A DNA stretch of 64,000 nucleotides from Monocercomonoides exilis. Its lineage: Eukaryota; Preaxostyla; Oxymonadida; Polymastigidae. This document shows positions 11,533 to 22,369 of the stretch, piece after piece. The first letter of the stretch is position 1. Each line of letters opens with the position of its first letter. A model generated the notes under the pieces. That model saw nothing but the letters and a program-made list of their open reading frames with translations. It had not been told where the DNA came from and ran no database searches. A program made the position numbers and the translations under genes. The stretch is taken from the NCBI GenBank assembly GCA_001643675.2, contig LSRY02000003.1:1602001-1666000 (forward strand), in the 5' to 3' direction.

Positions 11533-13508
11533 GGAAATCCCATCTGTGGTGTTCAGACAAGCCTCGCCCTCATCAACACCTCCTTGTGTGTGGCCCATCT
11601 CAACCTCATCCCCCTCGCTGGTTGTCCACTCCTCACTGCCCAACACCACTCAGCTGCCTCCATCTCCTCCTCCACTTGCACCATCTTCCCACCTTCCCTC
11701 AACAACAACCACCACCACCACCACTGCCCCCTCTTCCTCTCTGCCCATGCCTCCATCGCCCTCACAAACTTCTCCCTCACCACCCACCAACCAGCCATCT
11801 TCTCCTTCCCCCTCTTCTCCACCCCAAACAATCTCCTCCCAGATCCCCACTCCCCAATCCCTGCCACCTTCTCCATCTCTCACTCCTCATTCTCCTCATT
11901 CATCCCCCTCATCCAGCCTTTCCTTTTTTCTCCTTCTTCCCTCTCTTCCCCTTCCCCTTCTCCATCTCCATCCCTTTCACCTTCTCCTTCATCTTTCTCA
12001 TCCTCATCCTCATCCTCTTCTTTTTCTTTCCCTTCCCCTTCCTCTTCCCCTTCGATTTCCTCTTCCCCATCCCCTCTCCATATCCATCACCAATCCCATC
12101 CCCACCTCCAAATCCACCTCAATCTCCATCTCTCAAACACCCTCTTCTCCAACATCTCTTCTCCTCAATCCCCTCTTTCTCTTCCATCCCTTCCTTCACA
12201 CTCACTCAATTCATTCATCTCAACCACTTCTTCCTCTTCCTCTTCTTCCTCTTCCACCAACATCAACATCAATTTAATCCCCTCCTTCTCTCTTCATTCA
12301 TCCCTCTCCATCCACTCATCTATCTTCCTCCACGCTCACAACTCCATCGATGGAACCATCCTTCCCAACCTCAACTGCCCATCCACTTCTCTTTCTGCTT
12401 TCAATGCTTCTTTTCTTCACCAAACACGCTCTTCACCAAATGCTGCTGTTGAATATATTGGAACAGAATCTCAAAGAAAATCACCTGGGAGGTTGACTTC
12501 ATTCGATCAAAACAGTCATCGCTTTGAATGGTGCGAATGGAAAGATTCAAATGGTGGTGGTGATCATGGAGGTGCACTTAAAGTTGTTTGCACAAATGCA
12601 AATCTCACAATCACTTCTTGTTCATTCAACAATTGTTCAACAAATGATCATGGTGGAGCAATACGTTGTGACAGATTGTTGAAAATTGACATCGCAAAAT
12701 CAAATTTCACCAGTTGTTCTGCTTTACATGGAGGAGCAACTTGCATAGCTTATCCACAATCCAATTCTGTTTGGACATTCTCAGAAAACAGAGTGGAAAG
12801 TTGTTCAATAACTGATTGGTGTGGAACTGGTTGGTATTTTGCTCTAAATAATAATCAGTTAAATTTTCAATTTCTGTTTTCAAACTGCAAATGCATTTCA
12901 AATTCTGGTGGAAATGCTGCTGGCTCTTTAACATTTCATTCGCCTCCAACAAATAAGCCAAATCAATTTTTGGTTAATGATTGCCAATTCATAATCAATA
13001 AATTAACTGCTTCTTCGACATATGGAGGTGCTGCAATTTATTTTCATTCGACTTACTCTTGGATGAGCGGAAATAAATTCATCACATTCTGTTTTTTCGA
13101 TGGCAACGCTGCCAAAAATGGCAGAGGAAACGATGTGTTCTTTTACGGAAGTGATATTACCCAATCCCCATTCCAGCAATGTGGCTCAACGACCCCATCA
13201 AAAGAGTCTGGAACGCAGGAACTGCTGATGATGTAGAGTACAACAGATGGCTTCCTCTCATAACAACTTTCAAAATCGTGTCAAATAATGGAACAAACAC
13301 CGATCTCTGCGGAATCACACAGCTCAGTCCATGCAAAACAATAGAATTCGCTCTTGTTCGCATGACAGATACCCAAGACGCCTCTCTCACCCTCCTCACC
13401 TCAACATTTGTTCCCACTCAAACTCTCTCCTTCAGCGCAGCTGATGCAAAAATCATTTCAAATGATGAACTTTCTCATAATTTCCTTAATTATTTCTTCA
13501 AATTCTGA
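11533..13508 (+). pseudogene. Beta-helix copy A-L, 5'-truncated
   Basis: In the frame of A-R the copy begins at 11,533 with NPICGVQTSLALINTSLC, directly after TTTTCAG. Upstream frames are closed and unrelated, so the signal peptide is missing. A very long Ser/Pro/His-rich pyrimidine-biased segment (about 11,590-12,330) is followed by the beta-helix part: HRFEWCEWKDSNGG, TNANLTITSCSF, WCGTGWYF, NCKCISNSGG, FITFCFFDGN. At about 13,203 the family motif SKRVWNAG is broken by loss of one A in an A-run, giving a stop at 13,236. The rest of the frame resumes one phase over to 13,508. The family resembles Cys/Gly-rich right-handed parallel beta-helix surface proteins. No transmembrane segment is seen. 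It is probably a pseudogene or silent cassette. Confidence 0.75.
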
Positions 13509-13639
13509 TAATTTTTCATTTCACTTCATATTCATGATCTGCCATCTTCTTTTCAACATGAGTGTATATCATCACTTATCTTTCATAGAGCCCAAAATCA
13601 CACAGATTATATTATTTCTTCGACATTTTCTATTTAATT

Positions 13640-14100
13640 TTTCTTTTCATCAAATGAAAATAAAACTCGTTGCTTAAATGAATGTTTTCAATTATTCTTC
13701 TCTTCAAAATGCATTTCTTCAAGCATATCAACAAGCTCTTCAAAACCTTCAATTTCTTTTGCCATTCCCATTTCTCCTTTTTCATCCGCTGCAGACGCAC
13801 TTATTTCATAGAATTATCCTTCAATTATTTGCTTTCAAATAAACTATGCTCTCCTCGTTTAATCATCCTCTCATTCCATTGAAGGCAAATGACGTTGTGA
13901 AATTTGTCGAAGGTCATCCTCATAATCATTCGTCCCAAACATCCTATCCTGTCCTGTTCTTTATGTTTTCGGTGAATTCTTTCAGCTTCCAAATGAAAAA
14001 AGTCAGAGGCAATCTCTATTTTTTGTTGCATGCCTGATGCTCGGCTATTCCGGATCAATATTACCCATTTCATTGCCGTGTTATGTCCGGCTGAAATTCT
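13640..14100 (+). repeat. Cassette spacer repeat, partial copy
   Basis: This carries the spacer signature seen after several cassettes: CGTTGCTTAAATGAATG, ATAGAATTATCCTTC, then TTGAAGGCAAATGACGTTGTG and TTTCAGCTTCCAAATGAAAA. Related copies lie at about 18,740-19,490, 19,840-20,060, 22,370-23,470, 26,480-27,280 and their mirrors. It is inverted in the right arm at about 47,780-48,260. Confidence 0.65.
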
Positions 14101-14197
14101 GTGAAAGTGTGAATATTTCTTTTGCGTTTCCTATTTGAGCAGATTTTAATGCTTCTTGATGAATTTGATGAAGTTGAATGAAATGATAAATTCAACA

Positions 14198-14605
14198 TTA
14201 TTTTTGATGTTCATCGAAGAAGGCGTTGAAGAAGAAAAGGAGGATCACAATTGTTGAAATGAAGATAGAAGCTGTGTGAATGTTCGAACGTATGAGGAAG
14301 AACAAAGTCAAAGAAGAAGAAGAAGAAGAAATGGTTGAGTGAAGAAGATTTTGTGTGTTTTTGGCTATGCGATTCATAACAGGCGTGCTTGTCGCTGAAT
14401 AAGCAAGTGAATTGTGAGAAGGCGAATTTTGTGTATGTAAACAGAAAAATGAGGAAGATGGTTGATTGAATGAAGGAGGATTATCAGAAGAAGAAGAAGA
14501 TGAAAAAGATGAAGAAGAAGATGCAGTTGAGAAATGCGAAAACAGTTGAACAATATTTATGATGTTGAGAATAATTTGTATGAAATCGTTGATTGGCTGA
14601 AGCAT
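14198..14605 (-). CDS. Small Ser-rich membrane protein, left copy
   Basis: A 135-residue frame starts with ATG at 14605 (MLQPINDFIQIILNIIN), continues through a serine-rich middle and PVMNRIAKNTQNL, and ends in a strongly hydrophobic segment (FISTIVILLFFFNAFF) that could anchor it in a membrane. The right arm holds a mirror copy at 47,226-47,780. The two differ by substitutions and by indels in multiples of three within the serine stretch, so the frame has been kept open despite divergence, which favours real coding. I do not recognise a family. It could still be chance openness of pyrimidine-biased DNA. Confidence 0.45.
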   Translation of the reverse strand: MLQPINDFIQIILNIINIVQLFSHFSTASSSSSFSSSSSSDNPPSFNQPSSSFFCLHTQNSPSHNSLAYSATSTPVMNRIAKNTQNLLHSTISSSSSSLTLFFLIRSNIHTASIFISTIVILLFFFNAFFDEHQK

Positions 14606-17111
14606 CTTATTCGATGTGTAAACTTCACATTGGTTTGAAAAATTCAGTCATAAAACTTTTGACGAACAGATTGTGGAAATCAATCTTGCTGTATTTCTTC
14701 AAAGTTTATTGACTTTCTTTTTGTAATTTCCACTCCTTTCCCCTCAAAAATAGAAAATATTAATATCTCTCAATTTCTTTTCCTTTCCATTTTTCCTCTT
14801 GCATTCAGCTCACAAAATCATCAGAAAATATCAATCCCCTCCTTATCTTCTGAATTCTCAGTTTCTTCCATAAAATCATTTCCTTTCATAAAAAATACCC
14901 TTCTTTCAAGCCTTTCAGCATTTCTCAATTTCCCTCCTCTCACCGAATTTTACCCTCTTTTATTTCTTTTCAAATTCCATATCTCCAATCAACAATAATC
15001 ACCTTCTTCATCATCACCAGTTACTTCTCTATATGTTTTCTATATTATCTTCTCCGAATTTCCACTTGCTCTTCCCCATCCCTCTGTCTCCAAATTTCTT
15101 CCTTTCAAAAGCCCCTCTTGAAATATAAACATTCCATAAAATACTCAACTCCCACCCCCTGCCAAAAAAAATATTCTTCCATCTCTTCTCTGCCCCATAT
15201 CCCTCATGTGCAAGGTGTTGACAAGATAAACATCAAATACTTCTTTTGGTGGTTGAGAATATTATTAAAGGAGATGATCATGGCCGAAAAAAAAAACCCC
15301 TTTGGACATCCGCCACAATGTGTACGGGCTGAGAAGACCCTCCAGTGAGATACACGATGTATTTTGTGAAGAAGGATGCAATGCTGCAATTTGACCATTC
15401 TGAGACTGAAATAAAGAGATTTATTTTTTGAATGATGATGGCTGTGGAAATGAGGCTGTTTGGCAAACACAATCGAAGAGCAGTTTGTTCTTTATTTGTT
15501 TTATTTATATGAATATTTGCCTTTTGAATGTTTTTGTGTTGTTTTCAGGGCAGGAGGTGGAAATGAATGAAAATGAACGAAAGCGGGATATCTCATTGTG
15601 CAGGGTGGCTATGGAGTTGGGAGAGCGAATTCATATGGAAAGTTCCCAGGATGAAGGGATTGGGGAGGGAATTGGAGATGATATTTTCAGACAAAAAACA
15701 AGGACATTTTTCAATGATGAGGGTGGAATTGAGCTGAATGCATAAATCTCACATTTTTCAGAAGAGCAAGAAATAGATGCATTTGATGGAGAAACAACTG
15801 ATGGAAAGGATGATTTGCGAATCAGATGATGAAACACTTGAAAAAGGAAGGAATAATGAAATTGAATTGAAGAAAACAGTTGCCAATTAAATATAAAACA
15901 GAAAATTGCCTTTTAAAATGTTTGGAAGGTTTGCTGATATATTTTTTGAATTTATTATTATTTTTTTAAAAGAATGCTGAAAGAATGAGGGATTGGATGG
16001 CTTTGAATTAGGAAAGCAAGGAAGAAAAATGAAATGAAGATTGATGAAATGCGAGATATTTCGAAGATGTCTGGCATTAACCTTTGGCGAAGAATTATTT
16101 TTGAGGAAAGAAGATTTTTTTGAGAAAGAGGGGATGTTAAAGAAGAAGAGACGGAATGAAAAAGGGATTTACATAGCTTTCCAATTTTTTGTTGGCGAGG
16201 GGGATGATAGAGCTGAATGTTTGATGGATTTGGAGGATCTTATATGCAGGAAAAGATACAAAAACGGAAGAAGAAAGAAGGAAAAGATTAATTCTGCGAA
16301 AATTTTTGTTTTTATTTATTAGCATTCGCCTTCACATTTTTCAGCAGCCGATCATCTTGTGCAATTCCTGCATCATCATCTTCTTCTTCCAATGTATAGA
16401 TGTCATTTCATATCGCACAATTTCTTCTTCTTCTTCTTCTTCTTCTTCTTCTTCTTCTTCTTCTTCTTCTTCTTCTTCTTCTTCTTCTTCTTCTTCTTCT
16501 TCTTCTTCTTCTTCTTCTTCTTCTTTTTCTTCTCCTTCTTCTCCTTCTCCTTCTCCTTCTTCTTCTTCTTCTTCTTCTTCTTTTTCTTCATTCACGCCAT
16601 TTGATTGAATTTCTTCATATTTTGCGTCTTCACAAGAGATTGTTAGAGAAATGAAGAAAGATATTTTTGAAGAAATGAAACAGGAACAGAAACGAGAAGA
16701 AAATAGAAAAGAAAATAGAAAAGAAAATAAATAGAATGATGAGAATGAAGATAGTTAGGAGAGTTTAGAGAGCATGATGAATGGAAATATGATTGAGAGA
16801 ATTGAAGAGATTTTTTTTTTTGAATGAAAAGAAGAAGATATTTGGAAATGTAGTTTGAGAAGGAAATTTGATTTGAGAAGAGAAGAAACAGGAATTTACA
16901 CAAAGAAATGTATTTGGATAAACAGAGGATAAATTTGAATGAAGAAATAACAAATAGGGGTAAATGACGAAATGCAGAAGAAATCAAAAGTTTTGAATAA
17001 ATGAGTCAAAGAAGGAATGAGAGGAGAGGAGATGATAGAGAAAGAAAAAATAAGAGATGGAAGCAGGAAAAGCATTTCATTGGAGAATTTGGAACGAAAA
17101 GCTAGAATCGG
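14606..17111. other. Outer-arm spacer, no convincing gene
   Basis: Homologous in inverted order to about 44,880-47,225. Pyrimidine-rich and purine-rich tracts alternate. Open frames at 15,428-15,745 and 16,041-16,322 are not conserved as proteins in the mirror copy as far as I can judge. It contains the TTC microsatellite at 16,422-16,590. Confidence 0.5.
16422..16590 (+). repeat. (TTC)n microsatellite
   Basis: A pure TTC run of about 100 bp (16,422-16,524) continues as imperfect TTC/TCC repeats to about 16,590. The corresponding place in the right arm (near 45,410) has only a short GAAGAAG stretch, so the expansion is private to the left arm. Confidence 0.9.
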
Positions 17112-18130
17112 TCATTTTTTCTCAGCGTTTTCAGCTTGTCCATTATTATACACTCTTTCAGCTGGGGTTGTTGAGCCACAATTCTCAAACGGAGATTGAG
17201 TGATGGAACTGCCACTGAAGAACACATCATTTCCTCTGCCATTTGTGGCAGTGTTTCCATCGAAGAAACAGAATGTGATGAATTTAAACCCGCTCATCCA
17301 ATCATATGTTCTGGTGCAACACAACGCAGCACCACCATATGAAGTTGGATTTTCGACTTTGTTGTTTATGAATTGGCAATCATTAACCAAAAATTGATTT
17401 GGTTTGTTGCTTGGAGGGAAATTGAATGTGAGAGAACCAGCAGAATCACCACCAGAATTTGAGATGCACTTGCATTTGGTGAACAAGAATTGACCGTTTG
17501 AAGAAAAATCTTCAATATAGAAATACCATCCTGTTCCAATAGTGCCTGTTATTGAACAATTTTCCACTCTGTTTTCTGAGAATGAATATACGGAAGATGA
17601 TTGCCGACCATCAATATCAATTGCTCCTCCATTAGGAGCAGAACAGTTTGAAAAGTTGGATTTTGCAATATTCTCATTTTGCAAACAGTAACTGTATAAC
17701 GCTCCACCATAATATCCATCAGTTGAACAATTGATAAATGAGCAAGAAGTTATTGTGAGGTTTGCATTTGTACAAGAAACATAAAGTGCACCACCCCAAT
17801 CACTACCACCATTTGAATCATTCCATTCGCACCATTCAAAGCGATGGCTGTTCAATTCAGTAAAGGACAATCGACTTAATTCCTTTCTTTGAGACTCAGA
17901 TCCAATATATTCAACAGGATCATTTGATGAAGAACGAGTTTGGTGAAGAAAAGAGGCATTGAAGGCAGAGAGGGAAGTGGATGGGCTGTTGAGGGAAGGG
18001 AGGATGGCGCCATCGATGGGGTTGTGGGTGTGGAGGAAGATGGTTGAGTGGATGGAGAGGGAGGAATTGGAGTATTTTGTTTTTCAGAAGAACACACAAA
18101 AATAAAAGAGAGAGAAAATAGAAATTTCAT
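17112..18130 (-). pseudogene. Beta-helix copy B-L, partial
   Basis: The body (17,870-17,112) reads LNSHRFEWCEWNDSNGG, SYCLQNENIAKSNFSNCS, SGGDSAGSLTF and FITFCFFDGNTATNGRG, and stops after AERVYNNGQAENAEKK. It therefore ends just past the point where C and E continue. Upstream, the start-side motif HTHNPIDGAIL is present at about 18,020-18,050. The only leader-like ATG (18,130, MKFLFSLSFIFVCSS) lies in a different frame, and the body frame hits TGA. It is a mirror of B-R (43,841-44,878), with many differences. Likely a non-expressed cassette. Confidence 0.7.
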
Positions 18131-18165
18131 CGAAACACTCTGTTTTCATTTGTTATCATTCTCAT

Positions 18166-20400
18166 AAGCAAATTTCAACCTTTAATCAATTTATTCTATT
18201 AGTTCATCATCGTCTTCTTCTTCTTTTTCTTCTTCTTTTTCTTCTTCTTCTTTCCCTAACTGTTTCATTCCTTCAGCCCATCGTCATCGTCTTCCCATGG
18301 ATTCAAAAATAAACCAATGAGAACATTCTCATTCGGAAAAATACAATCCAAAAGCTTCTGTTTCTCCAGAAGACACATTCAACACACAACACTCCTTCTC
18401 CTTTGCATTCTTCTTATCCTCTTTCTTCTTCATCTTCTTCGACTCTTTTATATTCTTCCTCTTCTTCTTCGTCTTCGTTGTCTTCTTCTTCGTCAACATT
18501 TTCGCCTTCTTCATCTTCTTCACCTTCTTCACCTTCACCTTCTCTTACTCCTTCTTCTTCTTATTCACCTTCTTCACCTTCTTCACCTTCTTCACCTTCT
18601 TCACCTTCTTCTGCTTCTGCTTCTGCTTCTTTTTCCTCCTCATTCATCTACTTGAAAATATTTCTCCTCTGGAAGCTATAGAAAAGATTTCTCTTTCCAT
18701 TTTTTTCATTTTCAAGCAGTTTTCAATTTATATTCGATGAATTATTCTTTTTCATAATTTTATTCTGTTTCACTTCTTTATTTTCCTCCTCATTTCCTTT
18801 ATCTTCTTCTTCTTTGCATTCTTCAACTTCTTCTGCGCCTTGTCCTTTCCCACAAACTGTGCCATCTTCAACTTCTTCTTCTGCTTCTTTTTCTGATTCA
18901 TCTTTTCTATATTCATCCCGCTGGTGTTGAATCAGGCTATCGACCATCAAATGCCTTTAAGCTGTACAATCAGCAGAGAAGCAACGTAAAATTGAACGAA
19001 AAATAGCTTCATTCACATTTCTTCCTCTCAATGACCATTCACCAAATGCGCCTTCATTTCATTTTTCATTCGCAATATAGGATATGAAAAGCCATCTGTA
19101 CAAAATCTGTCTTTTCATTCAAATCGATTTCTTCCTCAACGCCTTTTCCGATCAGCGCATAAAAAATATTAATATTTCTATTTCATTCAAATTCTCCTCG
19201 AATTCTGCGTCGAATGTTTTCTTTCCTTTTTATTGAAAAGCATAAAAAGTTATATTCATTCTATCATAGAATGACAGCAGAAATTGTATTACGACGGAGG
19301 TGATTCTCCACAAAGCAAAGAAAAGTCTGCGCGTTATCAACAACTGAATCAATTCTGGCTTTTTCATTTGGAAGCTGAAGCATTTGAAGTGAAAAGGAAA
19401 AGTATTCAAGCTATTTTTGTTTGGAATGACTGGGTTCCAAAAATAGCCTCCGACAGATTTTGCAGCTACGAAATCACAACAAATAGTTAGAAATGAAACA
19501 ATGAGATAAAGCGATTTTTCCTAAAAACCATATTTGAAGGAAAGTCATATGAGATTCTGGTACTAATCGGATGCAAGCAAGTTGAAATAAGAAAATTGAG
19601 GAAAATATAATAATTGAAAAACCTTCGAATATGATTGAAGAAATGCATGTTGAAGAGAAGAAATCGACGATTTTTTAAAGCAACAGCAGAATTTGCATTT
19701 GATGAAGAAAAGAAAATAGATGAAGAAATTTCAAAGAAATATTTTTATTTGAGATGATATAAAGGATTTAGAAAAAAAATAAACTTCTAATGAAAAGAAG
19801 ATGAAAGCTCAAGAATTTTTCAATGATATGGAAAATATTCAAAATTAGTAAATGGAAGAGATGTTAAGATGAGGCAAGAAAAGAAGGGAAACAAACATGC
19901 AATAAGAAAAGGAGGATGCCTTTCCCTCCATTTTCAGTGAATGAAGGAGACACAGACGAAAAGATAATAATATTGAAGCAATTCTTGTTTGGGGAGGGCG
20001 AATGACAACAGAGATGACCTTCGAGAGATTTCTCCATCGCAACGTGTGTTCTCCTAACATGTGAGTGAATTTCTTGTGAATGTCTCCGACTGAGCGAATT
20101 CTCTCTTGTTTTTCTTCATTTTCGGCTTCTGCTTCTGCTTCTGAAACTTCATCTGCATTTTGCTGATCACTTCTTCAATGTGATATCCATGATGGCCTTC
20201 TTTGAATGCTTCAGGATGCGCAGAAAAGACGAGCAGCAGGAGACATCTTAACAATCACAGAAATTGAAAGAGCCAGTTGTCTCTTCACATTCCAATTTTT
20301 CAGCACATTCTCATTCAATTCTTGCACATCAACCAAAAATCGGGAGGAAATATCAGATGAGATGAAAGTTGACCACGACGAAGGCGAAGACGATCATAAT
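18166..20400. other. Left-arm-specific segment with spacer relics
   Basis: No mirror exists at the equivalent right-arm position. TTC/TCT-rich DNA (18,190-18,650) is followed by diverged copies of the cassette spacer unit at about 18,740-19,490 and 19,840-20,060. The minus strand at 18,950-18,723 reads as a Glu-rich peptide beginning MVDSLIQHQRDEYRKDESEK. Similar Glu-rich decayed peptides exist in the other spacer copies, which hints at an old gene now degenerate. No intact gene is seen. Confidence 0.5.
18740..19490. repeat. Cassette spacer repeat, diverged copy
   Basis: Shares TCGACCATCAAATGCC, ACCAAATGCGCCTTCATTTC and TTTTTCATTTGGAAGCTGAA with the spacers at 22,370-23,470 and 26,480-27,280. 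Confidence 0.6.
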
Positions 20401-20459
20401 GATAACGAGGAAGAAGAAAAAGATGATAAAGAAGAAGAGGAAATAAAAGAAGAAAGAGA

Positions 20460-20947
20460 TGATAAGGGCTTGGGGAAAGACATACACAACAAAGCATTCC
20501 AATACCCTCAAAAGCCAAAGGAACATACAAAAGCAGTTAAAGAATATGACTGGGGATGAATTATGTGACGCATTTGGTTAGACTGAAAAGTTGCCTGGGT
20601 CATTTTGTGAGGAAGAAATTCTGCCTCTTCTACCGCCTTTGGGAGAACAGAGGGAAGAAGGAGGGGAAGGGAAGAGAGGAGCAGCAAAGTATCGTTTTCT
20701 TGGTTGGAACAATGACATTCGGAATTGCATGAAAAGAGGGAATATGATGAATGAGCATCATCCTTCACCATCATCCGCTTCAAATTCATTGAATGTTAGG
20801 AGTCACCCTCATTTTGAGCTTCCAAGCAGCAATGCTTCTGTCACGATGCAACAGGAAGAATGCAAACAGATTCCTCTATCATCGTCGTCTTCTTCTTCTT
20901 CTTCATATTCCTCTTCACATATCATATGTCAATCTGAATTCGAGTGA
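20460..20947 (+). pseudogene. Decayed gene fragment F/G, left
   Basis: The piece at about 20,460-20,600 corresponds to the C-terminal end of the right-arm gene at 41,786-42,328 (KAFQYPQKPK, then in another frame MTGDELCDAFG and TAG). Reading on in frame after the TAG gives TEKLPGSFCEEE and 118 residues ending in a poly-Ser tail and SEFE at 20,947. The right-arm mirror is frameshifted in this part. I do not recognise the family. Frame breaks in both copies suggest decay. Confidence 0.45.
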
Positions 20948-21002
20948 TTGTGATTGTGATTGCAATTGTTTCTATCTGGTTACACACACAGTTTGAGAGT
21001 GT

Positions 21003-21377
21003 CTACCACACGCAGATGCTGTCGAAGATCCCCCTTTTGGAGCACTTGTGAAGGCTCTGATTGCTCTTGTGTGCAGATGCCTTCTCCGCCTCCGCACTCT
21101 TCAGATGCACTGCCTCTTCCTCCTCTTCCTCTTCCTCCTCTTCGTCTTCTTCGCTTTTATTTTCCTCAGCATTTTCATCACCATCATGAATATCGTCACT
21201 TTCTCCTCCATCAACATCATCTTCTTCCTTCTCATCGTCATCTTCAATCACAGTCTGTTTCATGTCTCCATTCGAATGATTATCTTCGTTTGACTCAGCC
21301 ACACGCAAATGTTTGCTGTTTGATGAGCAATGATAGTTTTTTGGGAGAGTTGAGAAATGAAAAAGAAAATGGATCAA
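21003..21377 (-). CDS. Acidic Asp/Glu-rich ORF H, left
   Basis: A 124-residue frame that looks like coding sequence: LPKNYHCSSNSKHLRVAE, then a long Asp/Glu tract, then KSNQSLHKCSKRGIFDSICV at the end. The first codon at 21,377 is probably not the true start, because the preceding pyrimidine-rich sequence could be an intron or leader. The mirror copy (40,994-41,365) has an in-frame TAA inside the acidic tract. Family unknown. It may be a remnant exon of the same decayed gene as F/G, but on the opposite strand. Confidence 0.4.
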   Translation of the reverse strand: MIHFLFHFSTLPKNYHCSSNSKHLRVAESNEDNHSNGDMKQTVIEDDDEKEEDDVDGGESDDIHDGDENAEENKSEEDEEEEEEEEEEAVHLKSAEAEKASAHKSNQSLHKCSKRGIFDSICVW

Positions 21378-21419
21378 ATGGAGATGAGAAAGAAATGAGC
21401 AGAGAAATAGCAGAAGAAC

Positions 21420-22365
21420 AATAGAAATATGAAGAAGGAAAAGAAGAAGAAGAAGAATATTCAGAGAGAAGAAGAATATTCAGAGAAGAGGAAGGAGAAG
21501 GAGAAAATTGGATTGATGATTGATGATTGGACTGTGAAGGAGGAAAGGGAAAAACAGAAACGGAAAGGGTGATTGCATTTCTCCGATGGGTTCTATTTCT
21601 CCGAAATCTTCATCTTCTTCCTTCTTCCTTCTTCCTCGTCTGATTTATCACCAATTTCAACATCAAAAGAAGCAAGATTATCTTCAATGCCTTCTTTTCT
21701 TCTTTCTTTCTTTCTTCTTCTTCTTCTTCTGTTTCATGTTCTTCTTCACTGCTTTCTGCATCCTCATCCAATTCATCCTTTCAAACAATCCAGTCTTCCT
21801 CTGCCTTTGGGCTATATTACACCTATTTCTCCCCTCCTTCTTCTAATTCGTGTTCTTCACCTTCTTCTTCACCTTCTTCACCTTCTTCTTCTTCTTCTCC
21901 TTCTCCTTCTCCTTCTCCTTCTTTTTCTTTTTCTTCATCTTCGTCTTTGTCTTTGTCTAAATCACTCATTCATCACCATCAACCTCAAAGCAAACAAAAC
22001 AGTCTTCTTCTGCATGGTATACTTCCCCTTCCTCCAATTTTTTCTTTATCTTCTTTTTCTTCTGCTGCTTCTTCATCTTCTTCTTGTTCTTCCTCTTTGC
22101 AATTATCTTCATTTGATGTCTTTTGCATTTTTTCAGATCCAACAGACAAACATCATAATTTTTTGTTTTTGGAGAGAAAGGCAATGAAACCACACAAAGT
22201 TTGCAAATGAACTGAGAATATCAATCTAATTGACAAATTAATGCTAATTGGCCAATATTATATGTGATTGGGGTTTTTTATCACTTCCTAAGTCAACTTA
22301 TCAAATGTGACATTTAACCAACTGACAGCATCAAACAAGTCGTTTTCATCATCTTCTTCAGAAAT
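21420..22365. other. Purine/pyrimidine-skewed spacer
   Basis: A purine-rich stretch (21,420-21,560) is followed by TTC/TCT-rich stretches (21,690-21,730 and 21,850-22,110). Open frames here are low-complexity shadows. Mirrored at about 40,000-40,950. Confidence 0.5.
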
Positions 22366-22369
22366 GTTA

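Larger units (their letters stand above)
11533..18165. repeat. Outer palindrome arm, left
   Basis: Homologous in inverted order to about 43,805-50,312. Matches include A-L with A-R, the membrane ORF at 14,198 with that at 47,226, the stretch around 15,300 with that around 46,480, and B-L with B-R. Divergence is visible throughout, with substitutions and indels. This contrasts with the inner arms. Confidence 0.85.

Noticed and set aside
11523-12452. Long Pro/His/Leu-rich frames overlapping A-L in other phases (also 49,390-50,259)
   Set aside because: They are alternate readings of pyrimidine-only DNA. Family alignment fixes the true phase, where NPICGVQTSLALINTSLC and HNPIDG are kept.
16400-16608. 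Poly-Ser, poly-Phe, poly-Leu, poly-Lys and poly-Glu frames over the TTC tract
   Set aside because: All are trivial readings of a trinucleotide repeat.
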